From the NCBI RefSeq assembly GCF_000185725.2, contig NZ_KI391953.1:496001-560000 (forward strand): 64,000 nucleotides of DNA. The letters run 5' to 3'. A model generated the notes under the pieces. It made no database searches and had not been told where the DNA came from. It saw only the letters and a program-made list of their open reading frames with translations. The translations under genes were made by a program, and so were the position numbers. The DNA comes from Segniliparus rugosus ATCC BAA-974. GTDB taxonomy: Bacteria > Actinomycetota > Actinomycetes > Mycobacteriales > Mycobacteriaceae. Below, in pieces: positions 17,238 to 25,738 of the stretch; the first letter of the stretch is position 1, and each line of letters begins with the position of its first letter.

Positions 17238-18716
17238 GTGACTTTTGGACCTCGTCTCGCCGTGCTGGTCTTGGCCGCGGGCTCCGGGACCCGGATGCGG
17301 TCGAAGATCCCCAAGCCGCTGCACCGGATCGCCGGGCGGAGCATGTTGGAGCACGCCGTGCGTGCTGCGGCCGCCCTCGAACCTGCGCATTTGGCGGTCG
17401 TGGTCAGCCCGCAGGGGGAGCGTGTGGCGGAGGAGGCCGCGCGGGTCGGCGGGCTCGTCGGCGTGCCCGCGTCCATCGCGATCCAGCCCGTCCCGGACGG
17501 CACCGGCGGGGCGGCCGAAGCGGGGTTGGCGGCGATCCCACCGGACCCCGACGGCAAGCCTTTCGGCGGGACGGTGCTGGTCATCTACAGCGACTTCCCC
17601 ATGCTTGACGGCGCGACGCTCGGCCGGTTCTTGGCCAGCCACCACGAGAGCGGGGCCGAGGGCTCGGTCCTCACCCGCGTCGTCGCGGAGCCCTACGGCT
17701 ACGGCAGGATCTTGCGTTCGTCGGACGGCGCGCTGGTCGGCATCGTCGAGGAGCGCGAAGCCACCGACGAGCAGCGCCGCGTCTTGGAAGTGAACTCCGG
17801 GGTGTACGCGTTCGAGGCCCCGCTCCTGCGCGCGGCGCTGCCGGACCTCGGATCCGCGAACTCGCAGGGCGAGCGGTATCTCACCGATGTGGTCGAGATC
17901 GCGCTCGGCCAAGGCCGCTCGGTCATCGGGTCCGTCGCCTCGGACCCGGTGGCGTTGGAGGGCTGCAACGACCTTGTGCAGCTCGCCGATCTGGCCGCCG
18001 AGTTCAACCGCCGGATCCTGCGCGGGCACATGCTCGCGGGCGTCACCGTCGTGGACCCGGCGAGCACCTGGATCGACGTCGGGGTCGAGATCGAGCCCGA
18101 CGTGCGGATCGAGCCCGGCACGCAGCTCAAGGGGGCGACCTCGGTCAAGGCCGGGGCGCAGATCGGCCCGGACACCACGCTGGAGGACACTGCCGTCGGC
18201 GAGGACGCGGTCGTGTCCCGAACGCACGCGACCTGCGCGCAGGTCGGCGACCGCGCGCAGGTCGGGCCGTACGCGTACCTGCGTCCTGGCACCGTCCTTG
18301 GGGCCGAGGGCAAGATCGGGACGTTCGTGGAGACCAAGAACGCGAAGATCGGAGCCGGCAGCAAGATCCCGCATCTGACCTACGCGGGGGACGTGGTCAT
18401 CGGGGAGCACAGCAACATCGGCGCGTCGAGCGTGTTCGTCAACTACGACGGCGTGAACAAGCACACCACCGTCGTCGGCGACCACGTCCGCGCCGGGTCG
18501 GATACGATGTTCGTCGCGCCGCTCGCTGTTGGGCACGGGGCGTACACCGGGGCCGGTACTGTCCTCACCGAGGACGTCCCGCCCGGTGCTCTTGCCGTTT
18601 CCTCAGGAAAGCAGCGCATCATTCCTGAATGGACGCTTCGGAAACGGCCCGGAACGAACTCCGCGAAAGCGGCGGCCGAAGCGCTCGGCTTGGATGAAGG
18701 AGAAAGCAGCACGTGA
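17238..18716 (+). CDS. glmU: bifunctional N-acetylglucosamine-1-phosphate uridyltransferase / glucosamine-1-phosphate acetyltransferase
   Basis: GlmU makes UDP-GlcNAc, the precursor of peptidoglycan and of the arabinogalactan linker. The N-terminal nucleotidyltransferase domain starts LAVLVLAAGSGTRMRSKIPKPLH and contains DGTGGAAEAGLAAI. The C-terminal half is a hexapeptide left-handed beta-helix (GVEIEPDVRIEPGTQLKGAT onwards) with the acetyltransferase segment VNYDGVNKHTTVVGD. Length (about 492 residues) matches the family. GTG 17235 is an alternative start. It overlaps prs by four bases (GTGA at 18713-18716), the usual actinobacterial glmU-prs pair. Confidence 0.96.
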   Translation: MTFGPRLAVLVLAAGSGTRMRSKIPKPLHRIAGRSMLEHAVRAAAALEPAHLAVVVSPQGERVAEEAARVGGLVGVPASIAIQPVPDGTGGAAEAGLAAIPPDPDGKPFGGTVLVIYSDFPMLDGATLGRFLASHHESGAEGSVLTRVVAEPYGYGRILRSSDGALVGIVEEREATDEQRRVLEVNSGVYAFEAPLLRAALPDLGSANSQGERYLTDVVEIALGQGRSVIGSVASDPVALEGCNDLVQLADLAAEFNRRILRGHMLAGVTVVDPASTWIDVGVEIEPDVRIEPGTQLKGATSVKAGAQIGPDTTLEDTAVGEDAVVSRTHATCAQVGDRAQVGPYAYLRPGTVLGAEGKIGTFVETKNAKIGAGSKIPHLTYAGDVVIGEHSNIGASSVFVNYDGVNKHTTVVGDHVRAGSDTMFVAPLAVGHGAYTGAGTVLTEDVPPGALAVSSGKQRIIPEWTLRKRPGTNSAKAAAEALGLDEGESST

Positions 18717-19693
18717 CCGCGCAGTGGATCGACAACCGCAAAAGCCTCATGCTTTTCTCCGGTCGTTCGCACCCGGAGCTGGCCGAAGAGGTGGCCAAGG
18801 AGCTGAAAGTCCCGATCAGCCCCCAGGTTGCCAGAAGCTTCGCCAACGGCGAGATCTACGTCCGGTTCGAGGACTCCGTCCGGGGCTCGGACGCTTTCGT
18901 CCTGCAGAGCTTCCCCGCCCCGCTCAACGAGTGGCTCATGGAGCAGCTGCTCATGATCGACGCCCTCAAGCGCGGTTCCGCGAAGCGGATCACCGCCATC
19001 CTGCCGTTCTACCCCTACGCGCGCCAGGACAAGAAGCACCGTGGCCGCGAGCCCATCTCCGCGCGCCTGATCGCCGACCTGCTCAAGACGGCGGGGGCGG
19101 ACCGGATCATCACCGTCGACCTGCACGCCGACCAGGTGCAGGGCTTCTTCGACGGGCCGGTGGACCACATGCACGCCAGGGGCACGCTGACCGAGTACAT
19201 CAAGCAGCACTACGACCTCGACGACATCGTCGTCGTGTCGCCGGACTCCGGCAGGGTCCGGGTGGCGGAGAAATGGGCGGACGGCTTCGGCGGCAAGCCG
19301 CTCGCGTTCATCCACAAGACCCGCGACCCGCTCGTCCCGAACCAGGTGACTTCGAACACCGTCGTCGGCGACGTCAAGGGCCGCACCTGCGTGATCATCG
19401 ACGACATGATCGACACCGGCGGCACCATCGCGGGGGCCATCCGGCTCCTGCACGAGAGCGGCGCGAAAGAGGTCATCGTCGCGGCGACGCACGGCATCCT
19501 CTCCGATCCCGCCGCCGAGCGGCTCTCGTCCTGCGGGGTGAAAGAGGTCATCGTCACGAACACGCTGCCGATCCCCGAGGACAAGCGTTTCCCCGGCCTC
19601 ACGGTGCTGTCCATCGCGCCGTTGCTCGCCCGCACGATCCAAGAGGTGTTTGAGAATGGCTCCGTTACCTCGCTCTTCGACGGAATCGCATAG
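18713..19693 (+). CDS. prs: ribose-phosphate pyrophosphokinase
   Basis: Prs converts ribose 5-phosphate and ATP to PRPP, needed for nucleotides, histidine, tryptophan and the decaprenyl-phosphoryl-arabinose used in the cell wall. The 326-residue product has the ATP-site segment RQDKKHRGREPISARL and the Mg-binding VDLHADQVQGFFDGPVDH. The PRPP loop is VIIDDMIDTGGTI. The start GTG overlaps the glmU stop, and one base after its TAG stop cysD begins, so the three genes probably share a transcript. A prs-cysD junction is not an arrangement I know as standard. Confidence 0.96.
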   Translation: MTAQWIDNRKSLMLFSGRSHPELAEEVAKELKVPISPQVARSFANGEIYVRFEDSVRGSDAFVLQSFPAPLNEWLMEQLLMIDALKRGSAKRITAILPFYPYARQDKKHRGREPISARLIADLLKTAGADRIITVDLHADQVQGFFDGPVDHMHARGTLTEYIKQHYDLDDIVVVSPDSGRVRVAEKWADGFGGKPLAFIHKTRDPLVPNQVTSNTVVGDVKGRTCVIIDDMIDTGGTIAGAIRLLHESGAKEVIVAATHGILSDPAAERLSSCGVKEVIVTNTLPIPEDKRFPGLTVLSIAPLLARTIQEVFENGSVTSLFDGIA

Positions 19694-19694
19694 C

Positions 19695-20591
19695 GTGACC
19701 GGCCAGCTCTCCGCCTTGACCGCGCTGGAAGCCGAGGCTGTGCACATCATCCGCGAGGTGGTCGCGGAGCTGGAACGTCCCGTCCTGCTCTTCTCCGCGG
19801 GCAAGGACTCCATCGTGCTGTTGCGGCTCGCGGAAAAGGCGTTCGCGCCGAACCCGCTGCCCTTCCCGGTGCTGCACGTGGACACCGGGCATAACTTCCC
19901 CGAGGTCATCGAGTTCCGCGACCGGCGCGTCGCGCAGGCGGGGCACAAGCTGCTCGTCGCCTCGGTGCAGGAGTCCATCGACAAAGGGCGCGTCGTGGAG
20001 AACGGCCCTTCCCGCAACCAGCTGCAGACCCGCACATTGCTCGACGCGCTGGCGGAGGGCAAATTCGACGCCGCGTTCGGCGGCGCGCGGCGCGACGAGG
20101 AGCGCGCGCGGGCCAAAGAGCGGGTGCTCTCCTTCCGCGACGAGCACGGCCAGTGGGAGCCGAGGGCGCAGCGCCCCGAGCCGTGGACGCTCTACAACAC
20201 CCGGATCCGCCGGGGCGAGTCGATCCGCGTGTTCCCCCTGTCGAACTGGACCGAGCTCGACGTCTGGCGCTACATCGAAGCCGAGCAATTGGCCCTGCCG
20301 AGCGTCTACTTCGCGCATGAGCGCGAGGTCTTCGAGCGCGACGGGATGCTGCTCGCCGTCTCCGATCTGATCCAGCCCGGTCCGGGCGAGGCCTCGTCGG
20401 TGGAGTCGGTGCGCTACCGGACCGTCGGCGACCTCACCATCACCGGGGCGGTGCGTTCCACGGCGGCCACCATTCCTGAGGTGATCGCGGAGATCGAGGC
20501 GACGAACATCTCCGAGCGCGGGCAGACCCGCGCCGATGACAAGGTGTCCGCTTCCGCCATGGAAGACCGCAAGCGCGCTGGTTATTTCTGA
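19695..20591 (+). CDS. cysD: sulfate adenylyltransferase subunit 2
   Basis: CysD is the PP-loop subunit of ATP sulfurylase, which activates sulfate to adenosine phosphosulfate (APS). The PP-loop reads LLFSAGKDSIVLLRLAEKAF near the N-terminus, and FGGARRDEERARAKER and FPLSNWTELDVWRYI are characteristic. Length is 298 residues. GTG 19695 is one base after the prs stop and fits the family N-terminus better than the longer in-frame extension. Its partner cysN begins only after a 356-base gap that holds hairpins and a separate promoter. Confidence 0.95.
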   Translation: MTGQLSALTALEAEAVHIIREVVAELERPVLLFSAGKDSIVLLRLAEKAFAPNPLPFPVLHVDTGHNFPEVIEFRDRRVAQAGHKLLVASVQESIDKGRVVENGPSRNQLQTRTLLDALAEGKFDAAFGGARRDEERARAKERVLSFRDEHGQWEPRAQRPEPWTLYNTRIRRGESIRVFPLSNWTELDVWRYIEAEQLALPSVYFAHEREVFERDGMLLAVSDLIQPGPGEASSVESVRYRTVGDLTITGAVRSTAATIPEVIAEIEATNISERGQTRADDKVSASAMEDRKRAGYF

Positions 20592-20947
20592 TCTTCGCCG
20601 ACAGCAGGCGCAGACGAGGCTCGCACGGCTGGGACGGCGAGGCGGCTCCCGTTCGGGGAGCCGTGGTCGGGTAGTGGCGCCCGCCCGGAGCGGCCGCCAC
20701 TACCCGAGTCTGGGGCCGCCCGCGAGCGGGGCGGCTGTTGGCGAGTCCGGGCCGGGCGCGGCGGCCCGGACGAGCGTGCTGCTCGGGCGCGTTCGACACC
20801 TTCAGCTCGGACTTTGTTGTGGTCAGGATCGTAGCAGGTGGGTACTTCCTGGATCAAGATACCTGGAAGTCTTTTCCGGGGGTCGGGGCTCGCGGCTTGG
20901 GCGATGCGCTTGGCCGAGCTCCCAGGCAAGGCCGGTATTCTGAATCC
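20592..20947 (+). other. cysD-cysN intergenic region with two hairpins
   Basis: This 356-base gap has no convincing gene. It holds two hairpins in a row: CGGCTCCC/GGGAGCCG (20643-20650, 20656-20663) and CGGGTAGTGGCG/CGCCACTACCCG (20668-20679, 20695-20706). No T-run follows. The cysN -10 box lies at its end. The hairpins may terminate or attenuate cysD messages, or stabilise the 3' end. Confidence 0.5.
20936..20941 (+). promoter_or_regulatory. -10 box, leaderless start of cysN
   Basis: TATTCT lies six bases before ATG 20948. It indicates that cysN has its own promoter rather than depending on cysD read-through. Confidence 0.5.
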
Positions 20948-22561
20948 ATGCAGTCCACAGCCCCGGTCCGTCAACTTTTGCGCCTCGCCACAGCAGGATC
21001 GGTGGACGACGGCAAGTCCACGTTGATCGGCAGACTCCTCCACGACACCGGCAGCCTGCCCGAGGACCAGCTCGCGGCGGTGACCGGGGAGTCGGGGGAG
21101 ATCGACCTGGCGGCGGTCACCGACGGCCTGCGGGCCGAGGCGGAGCAGGGCATCACCATCGACGTCGCATACCGCTATTTCTCCACCGAGGGCCGCGATT
21201 ACATCCTCGCCGACACCCCAGGCCACGAGCGGTACACCCGGAACATGTTCACCGGCACCTCCACCGTGGACGTTTCGATCATCCTGGTGGACGCGCGAGT
21301 CGGCGTGGTGCGCCAGACCCGCCGCCACGCGATGATCGCGCGTTTGCTCGGGGTCCGCCACGTCATCGCGGCGGTGAACAAGATGGATCTGGTCGGCCTG
21401 GACTCCGGACGATTCGAAGAGGTGCGCGGGCAGCTGCGCGACCTCGCCGAGCGGATCGGGATCCCGGACCTGCTGGTGATCCCGGTGGTGGCGAAGGACG
21501 GGGACAACATCGTCCGCCGCTCGGACCGCACGCCGTGGTACGACGGGCCGATCCTGTTGGAGCGGCTCGAATCGGTCGAGCCGTCTGAGGAGGCGGAGCT
21601 CTCCCCGGACGTGCGGCTGCCGGTGCAGCAAGTGATCCGGCTCCCCGGAGGCGGGCGGCGCTACGCGGGGAAGCTCGCGAGCGGGACGTTGAGCGTCGGG
21701 GACGTGGTGACGGTGCTGCCAGAGGGCGCGTCCGCGACGGTGCTGGCCATCGACGTCCTCGGCGAGCCGAGCGAGAAGGTCGTCGCCCCGCGCTCGCTCG
21801 CGGTGGAGCTTTCCGAGGACCTGGACGTCGGGCGGGGCGATCTGATCGCGGGCGGGGCGAGCCTGCCCACCGCGTCCCGCGAGCTGGTCGCGGTGGTCTG
21901 CTGGATGGGGGAGGAGCCGCTGCGCGAGGGGTCGCGGCTGCTGCTCAAGCATTCCACCCGATGGGCGCTGGCGCAGGTCGCCGAGATCCGCCACCGCCTG
22001 GACGCGGAAGAGCTCACGCAGGTGCCGAACCCGGAGCAGCTCGGGCTCAACGACATCGGCGAAGTCGTGCTGCGCCTGGCGAACGACGTGGTGGTGGACC
22101 CGTACCAGCAGAACCGGGAGACCGGCTCGTTCATCCTAGTGGACGAGCTCGGCAACGACACCGTTGGCGCGGGATGCGTGATCGAGGGCAGGGCGGCCTC
22201 GTCCGAGCGCCGGGCCGAGGCCCGTTGGGCGCAACCGGCCGCCCCGAGCCTGTCGTCGGCGGGAGTGCGGTGGGCCTTCGGGCCGGGGGCGGCGGAGGCC
22301 GCCGCGCGGGCCGCTGCCGAGTCGGGCGCGTACGCGCTCGACGTGCGTGCGCAGTTCGACGGGCTTTCCTCGGATTTGACGGGCTCCGCCGTCGACGCGG
22401 CGGAGCACCGCCGCCGCGTTGCGTATGTGGCGCTGGTCCTCGCGGACGCGGGCGTGGCGGCCGTGGTGGCCGACCCGGACGGGCAGGAGGCCGACCTCGA
22501 GCAGGTCCGCGCGTTGGCGGACCTCGCGGGCAAGCGTTTGGACGTGTTGTCCGGGGAGTGA
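20948..22561 (+). CDS. cysN: sulfate adenylyltransferase subunit 1 with a degenerate APS-kinase-like tail
   Basis: CysN is the GTPase subunit that drives ATP sulfurylase. The GTP motifs are GSVDDGKSTLIGRLL, DTPGHERYTRNM and NKMD, followed by the EF-Tu-like barrels. After about residue 415 the 537-residue protein continues with a segment that still resembles CysC. SGAYALDVRAQFDGLSSDLT and RRVAYVALVLADAGVAAVVA match the kinase pattern of an aspartate-rich substrate loop, an LADAGV helix and RVRAL. The GLSGSGKST P-loop is replaced by GPGAAEAAARAA, the DGDN motif is lost, and the last third of CysC is missing. It should therefore not phosphorylate APS. Mycobacterial CysNC carries an active kinase at this position. 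Confidence 0.92.
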   Translation: MQSTAPVRQLLRLATAGSVDDGKSTLIGRLLHDTGSLPEDQLAAVTGESGEIDLAAVTDGLRAEAEQGITIDVAYRYFSTEGRDYILADTPGHERYTRNMFTGTSTVDVSIILVDARVGVVRQTRRHAMIARLLGVRHVIAAVNKMDLVGLDSGRFEEVRGQLRDLAERIGIPDLLVIPVVAKDGDNIVRRSDRTPWYDGPILLERLESVEPSEEAELSPDVRLPVQQVIRLPGGGRRYAGKLASGTLSVGDVVTVLPEGASATVLAIDVLGEPSEKVVAPRSLAVELSEDLDVGRGDLIAGGASLPTASRELVAVVCWMGEEPLREGSRLLLKHSTRWALAQVAEIRHRLDAEELTQVPNPEQLGLNDIGEVVLRLANDVVVDPYQQNRETGSFILVDELGNDTVGAGCVIEGRAASSERRAEARWAQPAAPSLSSAGVRWAFGPGAAEAAARAAAESGAYALDVRAQFDGLSSDLTGSAVDAAEHRRRVAYVALVLADAGVAAVVADPDGQEADLEQVRALADLAGKRLDVLSGE

Positions 22562-22577
22562 TCCGGCCGAGCCCGCG

Positions 22578-22619
22578 AGCAGCTTATATGAAAATGATTT
22601 TCATTTCATATAAGCTGCT
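22578..22619 (+). promoter_or_regulatory. Zur/Fur-like operator inside a 42-base inverted repeat
   Basis: A perfect inverted repeat with 16-bp arms (22578-22593 and 22604-22619) contains TGAAAATGATTTTCA at 22589-22603, a 7-1-7 palindrome very like actinobacterial Zur operators. It ends four bases before the GTG of the flavoprotein gene, so bound repressor would block the promoter, and the transcript is probably leaderless. Confidence 0.75.
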
Positions 22620-22623
22620 CTAG

Positions 22624-23775
22624 GTGAAAGAACACCGAGAGGAAGTCAGCGCGTCCTCGGCGGAGCGGCCAAGCCTCGACGCGCTCGTGATCGGGGCCGG
22701 GCCCGCAGGGATCGGGGCCGCTCTGGCCCTCGGCGACGTCGAAGACCTCTTCTTCGGCGTCCTTGAGCGCGGCCAAGTCGGACAGACCTTCTTGGACTGG
22801 CCCGCGCAGCAGACCTTCCTCACCCCCTCGTTCACCGGCAACGGCTTCGGCGCGACCGATCTGAACTCGATCCACCCGCTGACCTCGCCCGCGTTCAGCC
22901 TTGGCGTTGACTACCCGGACGGTCCGCAATACGCGCGCTACCTGAACGGAGTGGCGGAGCATTTCGATATCCCGATCCTGGAAGGGGCCGAGGTCACCGG
23001 CGTCCGGCCCGGACCAGACGGGTTCACGGTGGCCTCGAGCCGAGGCCCGGTGACCGCCCGCGCGCTGATCTGGGCGGGCGGGGAGTTCGCCGACCCCGCG
23101 CCGCTGGACTTCCCCGGTGCGCGCTGCCTCGTGCATTCCAGCGCGGCCGAGGCGTGGGAGCGCCGCGACGGCCATGTGGTCGTGATCGGCGGCTACGAGT
23201 CGGGGATCGACATCGCCTGCCACCACGTGCGGCTGGGAGCTTCGGCGACCGTGGTGGACCCGGCCTCCCCGTGGGAGGGGGCGAGCACGTCCGACCCCTC
23301 GTTCCGGCTCGCGCCTCGCTCCAATATGCGCCTGGCCGAGGTGTTGCGCACCGGTCGGCTCACGCTCGTCCCCGCAGCGGCCCTCGCCGTCTCCGTCGAG
23401 CCGGACGGTCGGTTCGCCGTCCTGCTCGACGACGAGAGCCTGATCGTCTCGGACCGGCCGCCGATCTCGGCGGTCGGCTTCGGCCCGGGGCTCGGCCCGG
23501 TCGCGGAGCTCTTCGAGCGCCGCGAGGACGGCTGGCCGCTGGTGGACGAGGACGACCAGTCCACGATCACGCCGGGGCTCTTCCTGGTCGGGCCCGCGCT
23601 GCGGCACAGCGGGTTGAAGTTCTGCTTCGTCTACAAATTCCGGCAGCGCTTCGCCCATGTGGCCCGCGTCATCGGGGAACGCGCGGGCAAGGATTGCTCG
23701 GGGCTTGAGGGCTGGCGCGCGGCGGGGATGCTGGCGGACGACTTGTCCTGCTGCGGGGCCGAGTGCGCGTGCTGA
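22624..23775 (+). CDS. FAD-dependent NAD(P)-binding oxidoreductase (CzcO/ArsO-like) with Cys-rich tail
   Basis: The 383-residue flavoprotein has an N-terminal FAD motif (ALVIGAGPAGIGAALAL) and a second dinucleotide motif (VVVIGGYESGIDIA) near residue 185. This is the layout of single-component flavin monooxygenase-like proteins such as CzcO and ArsO. The C-terminus ends in SCCGAECAC, a four-cysteine metal-binding-like tail. It starts four bases after a Zur-like palindrome and has no ribosome binding site. It overlaps the next gene, an ACR3/BASS-type permease, by 13 bases. I infer a role in metal or metalloid handling under zinc control; the substrate is unknown. Confidence 0.75.
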   Translation: MKEHREEVSASSAERPSLDALVIGAGPAGIGAALALGDVEDLFFGVLERGQVGQTFLDWPAQQTFLTPSFTGNGFGATDLNSIHPLTSPAFSLGVDYPDGPQYARYLNGVAEHFDIPILEGAEVTGVRPGPDGFTVASSRGPVTARALIWAGGEFADPAPLDFPGARCLVHSSAAEAWERRDGHVVVIGGYESGIDIACHHVRLGASATVVDPASPWEGASTSDPSFRLAPRSNMRLAEVLRTGRLTLVPAAALAVSVEPDGRFAVLLDDESLIVSDRPPISAVGFGPGLGPVAELFERREDGWPLVDEDDQSTITPGLFLVGPALRHSGLKFCFVYKFRQRFAHVARVIGERAGKDCSGLEGWRAAGMLADDLSCCGAECAC

Positions 23776-24761
23776 CCGAGCTGGTCCCGGCTCAGGTCCG
23801 GTCGGCGGGCGGCGGCGTGCGCGCGGCAGCTCCCATGATCGGCGCGGTCGCACTCGGCTCTTGCGCAGGGACGCTGGCCCCTTCGTTCGGCGCGGCGCTG
23901 GGCGGGGCCTCCGACGCGGCGATCCTGCTGCTGGTCGGGCTGCTGTTCTTCGAGCTGAGCTTCGACGGGCTCCCGGCGGCACGGGGCAGCCGCGCGATCC
24001 TCGTGGCGCTCGGGATGAATTTCCTCGTCGTGCCGCTCTTCGCGGCCGGGCTGGTCACGGCGCTCCTGCCCCAGGGCGATGCGCGCCTCGGGGTGCTGAT
24101 CTACTGCTTGTTCCCGTGCACCGACTGGTTCCTCGGCTTCACCCGCGTCGCCGGGGGCGACACCCGCCTCGGCGCAGCGCTCATCCCGATCAACATGATC
24201 GCGCAGCTCGCGCTCTTCCCTGTCTATCTGGCGTTGTTCGCCGGGGTCAAGGTCGGCGCGGTCCTCGCCGAAGCCGCCCCGACGCTTATGACCTGGTTCG
24301 TGCTGCCCGCGGGCTTCGGCGCGCTCGCGAGGCTCCTGGTCGGCGCGGCGTTGCCCGAGCGCGCCGCCGCGCGCCTGTCCGAGTCCGCCGGGCGGCTGAT
24401 CCCGTGGGCGATCTCGGGCGTGATCCTCAGCCTGTTCGCCGGGAACGCCTCGGAGATCTTCGCCCGGCCCGCCATGTTCGGCGCGGTGCTCGGAACGGTG
24501 TTCGTGTTCTTCGTCGTGGTCTATTGGCTCGGCGAAGCCGCCGCCCGCCTCGCCAGGCTGAGCCCCGCCGAGCACGTGCTGCTCACGATGACGACCTCGG
24601 CGCGCAACGCGCCGCTCATGCTCACCCTCACCAGCCTGGTCCTCCCCGCCCGCCCGCTGGTCTCCGCGGGGCTCGTCCTTGGCATGCTCGTGGAGTTCCC
24701 GCACCTCACGGCGGTGTGCCAGCTCGTCAGCGCTCGTCGTCGGGCAGCGAGGCGGCGATAG
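23763..24761 (+). CDS. bile acid:sodium symporter / ACR3-like permease
   Basis: This 332-residue membrane protein has about ten hydrophobic segments. It carries YCLFPCTDWFLGFTRVAGGD and LIPINMIAQLALFPVYL, which are typical of the ACR3 arsenite-efflux branch of the BASS superfamily. The cysteine in PCTDW sits where ACR3 proteins have a functional cysteine. It may export arsenite, antimonite or another oxyanion, or a metal complex. GTG 23763 overlaps the flavoprotein by 13 bases; GTG 23769 is an alternative. The pair shares the Zur-like operator, so zinc rather than arsenic control is suggested. Its end overlaps the convergent gltB-like gene by 35 bases. Confidence 0.75.
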   Translation: MRVLTELVPAQVRSAGGGVRAAAPMIGAVALGSCAGTLAPSFGAALGGASDAAILLLVGLLFFELSFDGLPAARGSRAILVALGMNFLVVPLFAAGLVTALLPQGDARLGVLIYCLFPCTDWFLGFTRVAGGDTRLGAALIPINMIAQLALFPVYLALFAGVKVGAVLAEAAPTLMTWFVLPAGFGALARLLVGAALPERAAARLSESAGRLIPWAISGVILSLFAGNASEIFARPAMFGAVLGTVFVFFVVVYWLGEAAARLARLSPAEHVLLTMTTSARNAPLMLTLTSLVLPARPLVSAGLVLGMLVEFPHLTAVCQLVSARRRAARRR

Positions 24762-25609
24762 CCTCCCACGCCTGGTGGAGGTGGCCGCAGGCCGGCCCGG
24801 TCTGCGTCAGGACGGTGACGCACCGATGGTTGTGGTCGTAGAGCTCGATGGCGGAGGCGAGCCCGAGCGCGCCGAAGCCGAGCGCCGCGGCCACGTGGTG
24901 CGAGGAGCACAGCTGGCCGCTCTCCGCGATCAGCCGCTGGTTGAGCGCGGAGACGACGATGGTCCTCGGCAGAACCTTCCCGCTCGCGCGAGACGTGCCG
25001 GTCGGTGACCACTGCGATGCCGCCGGATTCGCGGGCGAACGCCTCCAACTCGTCGCAGAGCGCGTCGACGGCGCGCACCAGCGCCTCGGCGTTCGCATCG
25101 GGGTCGGCGAGGTCGGCCCGGTACCGCATCCCGAACCGCCGCACGGGAGTGTGGCGCTGTTCGCGGGTCTTGAGCATGTCCAGGTGGGTGAGGATCGGGG
25201 AGGGCACGACGATTTGCGGGGCAGCGGCGGCCCCGCTGTTCGGCTTCGCGCCGAGCGCGACGCGCAGCGTCATGCTGTCCGCCTCGCGGATGCTGTCCAG
25301 CGGCGGATTGGTAGCCTGCGCGAACCGCTGCGAGAAGTGCTTCGCGACCCCGCCCTCCTGGTTGGAGAGCGCGTTGATGGCGGCCCCGTAGCCCATTGCG
25401 GAGATCTTCTCCTGCCCTGTGGCGAGCATCGGGTCCATTAGGAACTTGAAGCTCTCCTGGTTCAGCGAGTACGCGACGTAGCGTTGGTGGCGGTCCAGGT
25501 CGCCGTTGTGGCGCGCGGGCGAAGTCTGCTCCTCCGGCGGGATCGGCGGCAAATCGGCGATGCGCGCCCGCGCCAGCAGGGCGGGGTAGTCGTGCCGGGC
25601 CGCGAGCAT
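24727..25609 (-). CDS. orphan glutamate synthase central-domain protein (one-base frameshift)
   Basis: About 293 residues match only the central domain of the large glutamate synthase subunit GltB. Conserved stretches are LMDPMLATGQEKISAMG, HFSQRFAQATNPPLDSIRE and VVPSPILTHLDML. After a shift near 24985-24995 the match goes on with PRTIVVSALNQRLI and CSSHHVAAALGFGALG. The glutaminase and FMN domains are absent, and the fragment starts and ends at domain borders. It cannot be a complete glutamate synthase. ATG 25609 is preceded by GAGG; TTG 25615 is also in frame. An IdeR-like box lies upstream at 25664-25682. It might have been recruited for another job or be a relic. Confidence 0.65.
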
Positions 25610-25663
25610 TTCCAATGCCTCGGTCGTGGTGTACGAGCGGCGCTCGGCGCGTCCGATATAGCT

Positions 25664-25682
25664 TTAGTCAAAGCTAACCTAA
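25664..25682. promoter_or_regulatory. IdeR/DtxR-like iron box
   Basis: TTAGTCAAAGCTAACCTAA matches the 19-base mycobacterial iron-box consensus (TTAGGTTAGGCTAACCTAA) at 15 of 19 positions, with one half-site intact. It lies between the divergent gltB-like and epimerase genes, about 55 bases from each start. Confidence 0.5.
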
Positions 25683-25726
25683 CTCGATATTGGTTGCCTA
25701 ATCGCGCCCCCGTGCGGGCCAGGGGC

Positions 25727-25732
25727 TAGGCT
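25727..25732 (+). promoter_or_regulatory. -10 box, leaderless start of the epimerase gene
   Basis: TAGGCT is separated by six bases from ATG 25739. Confidence 0.45.
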
Positions 25733-25738
25733 CAGTCC

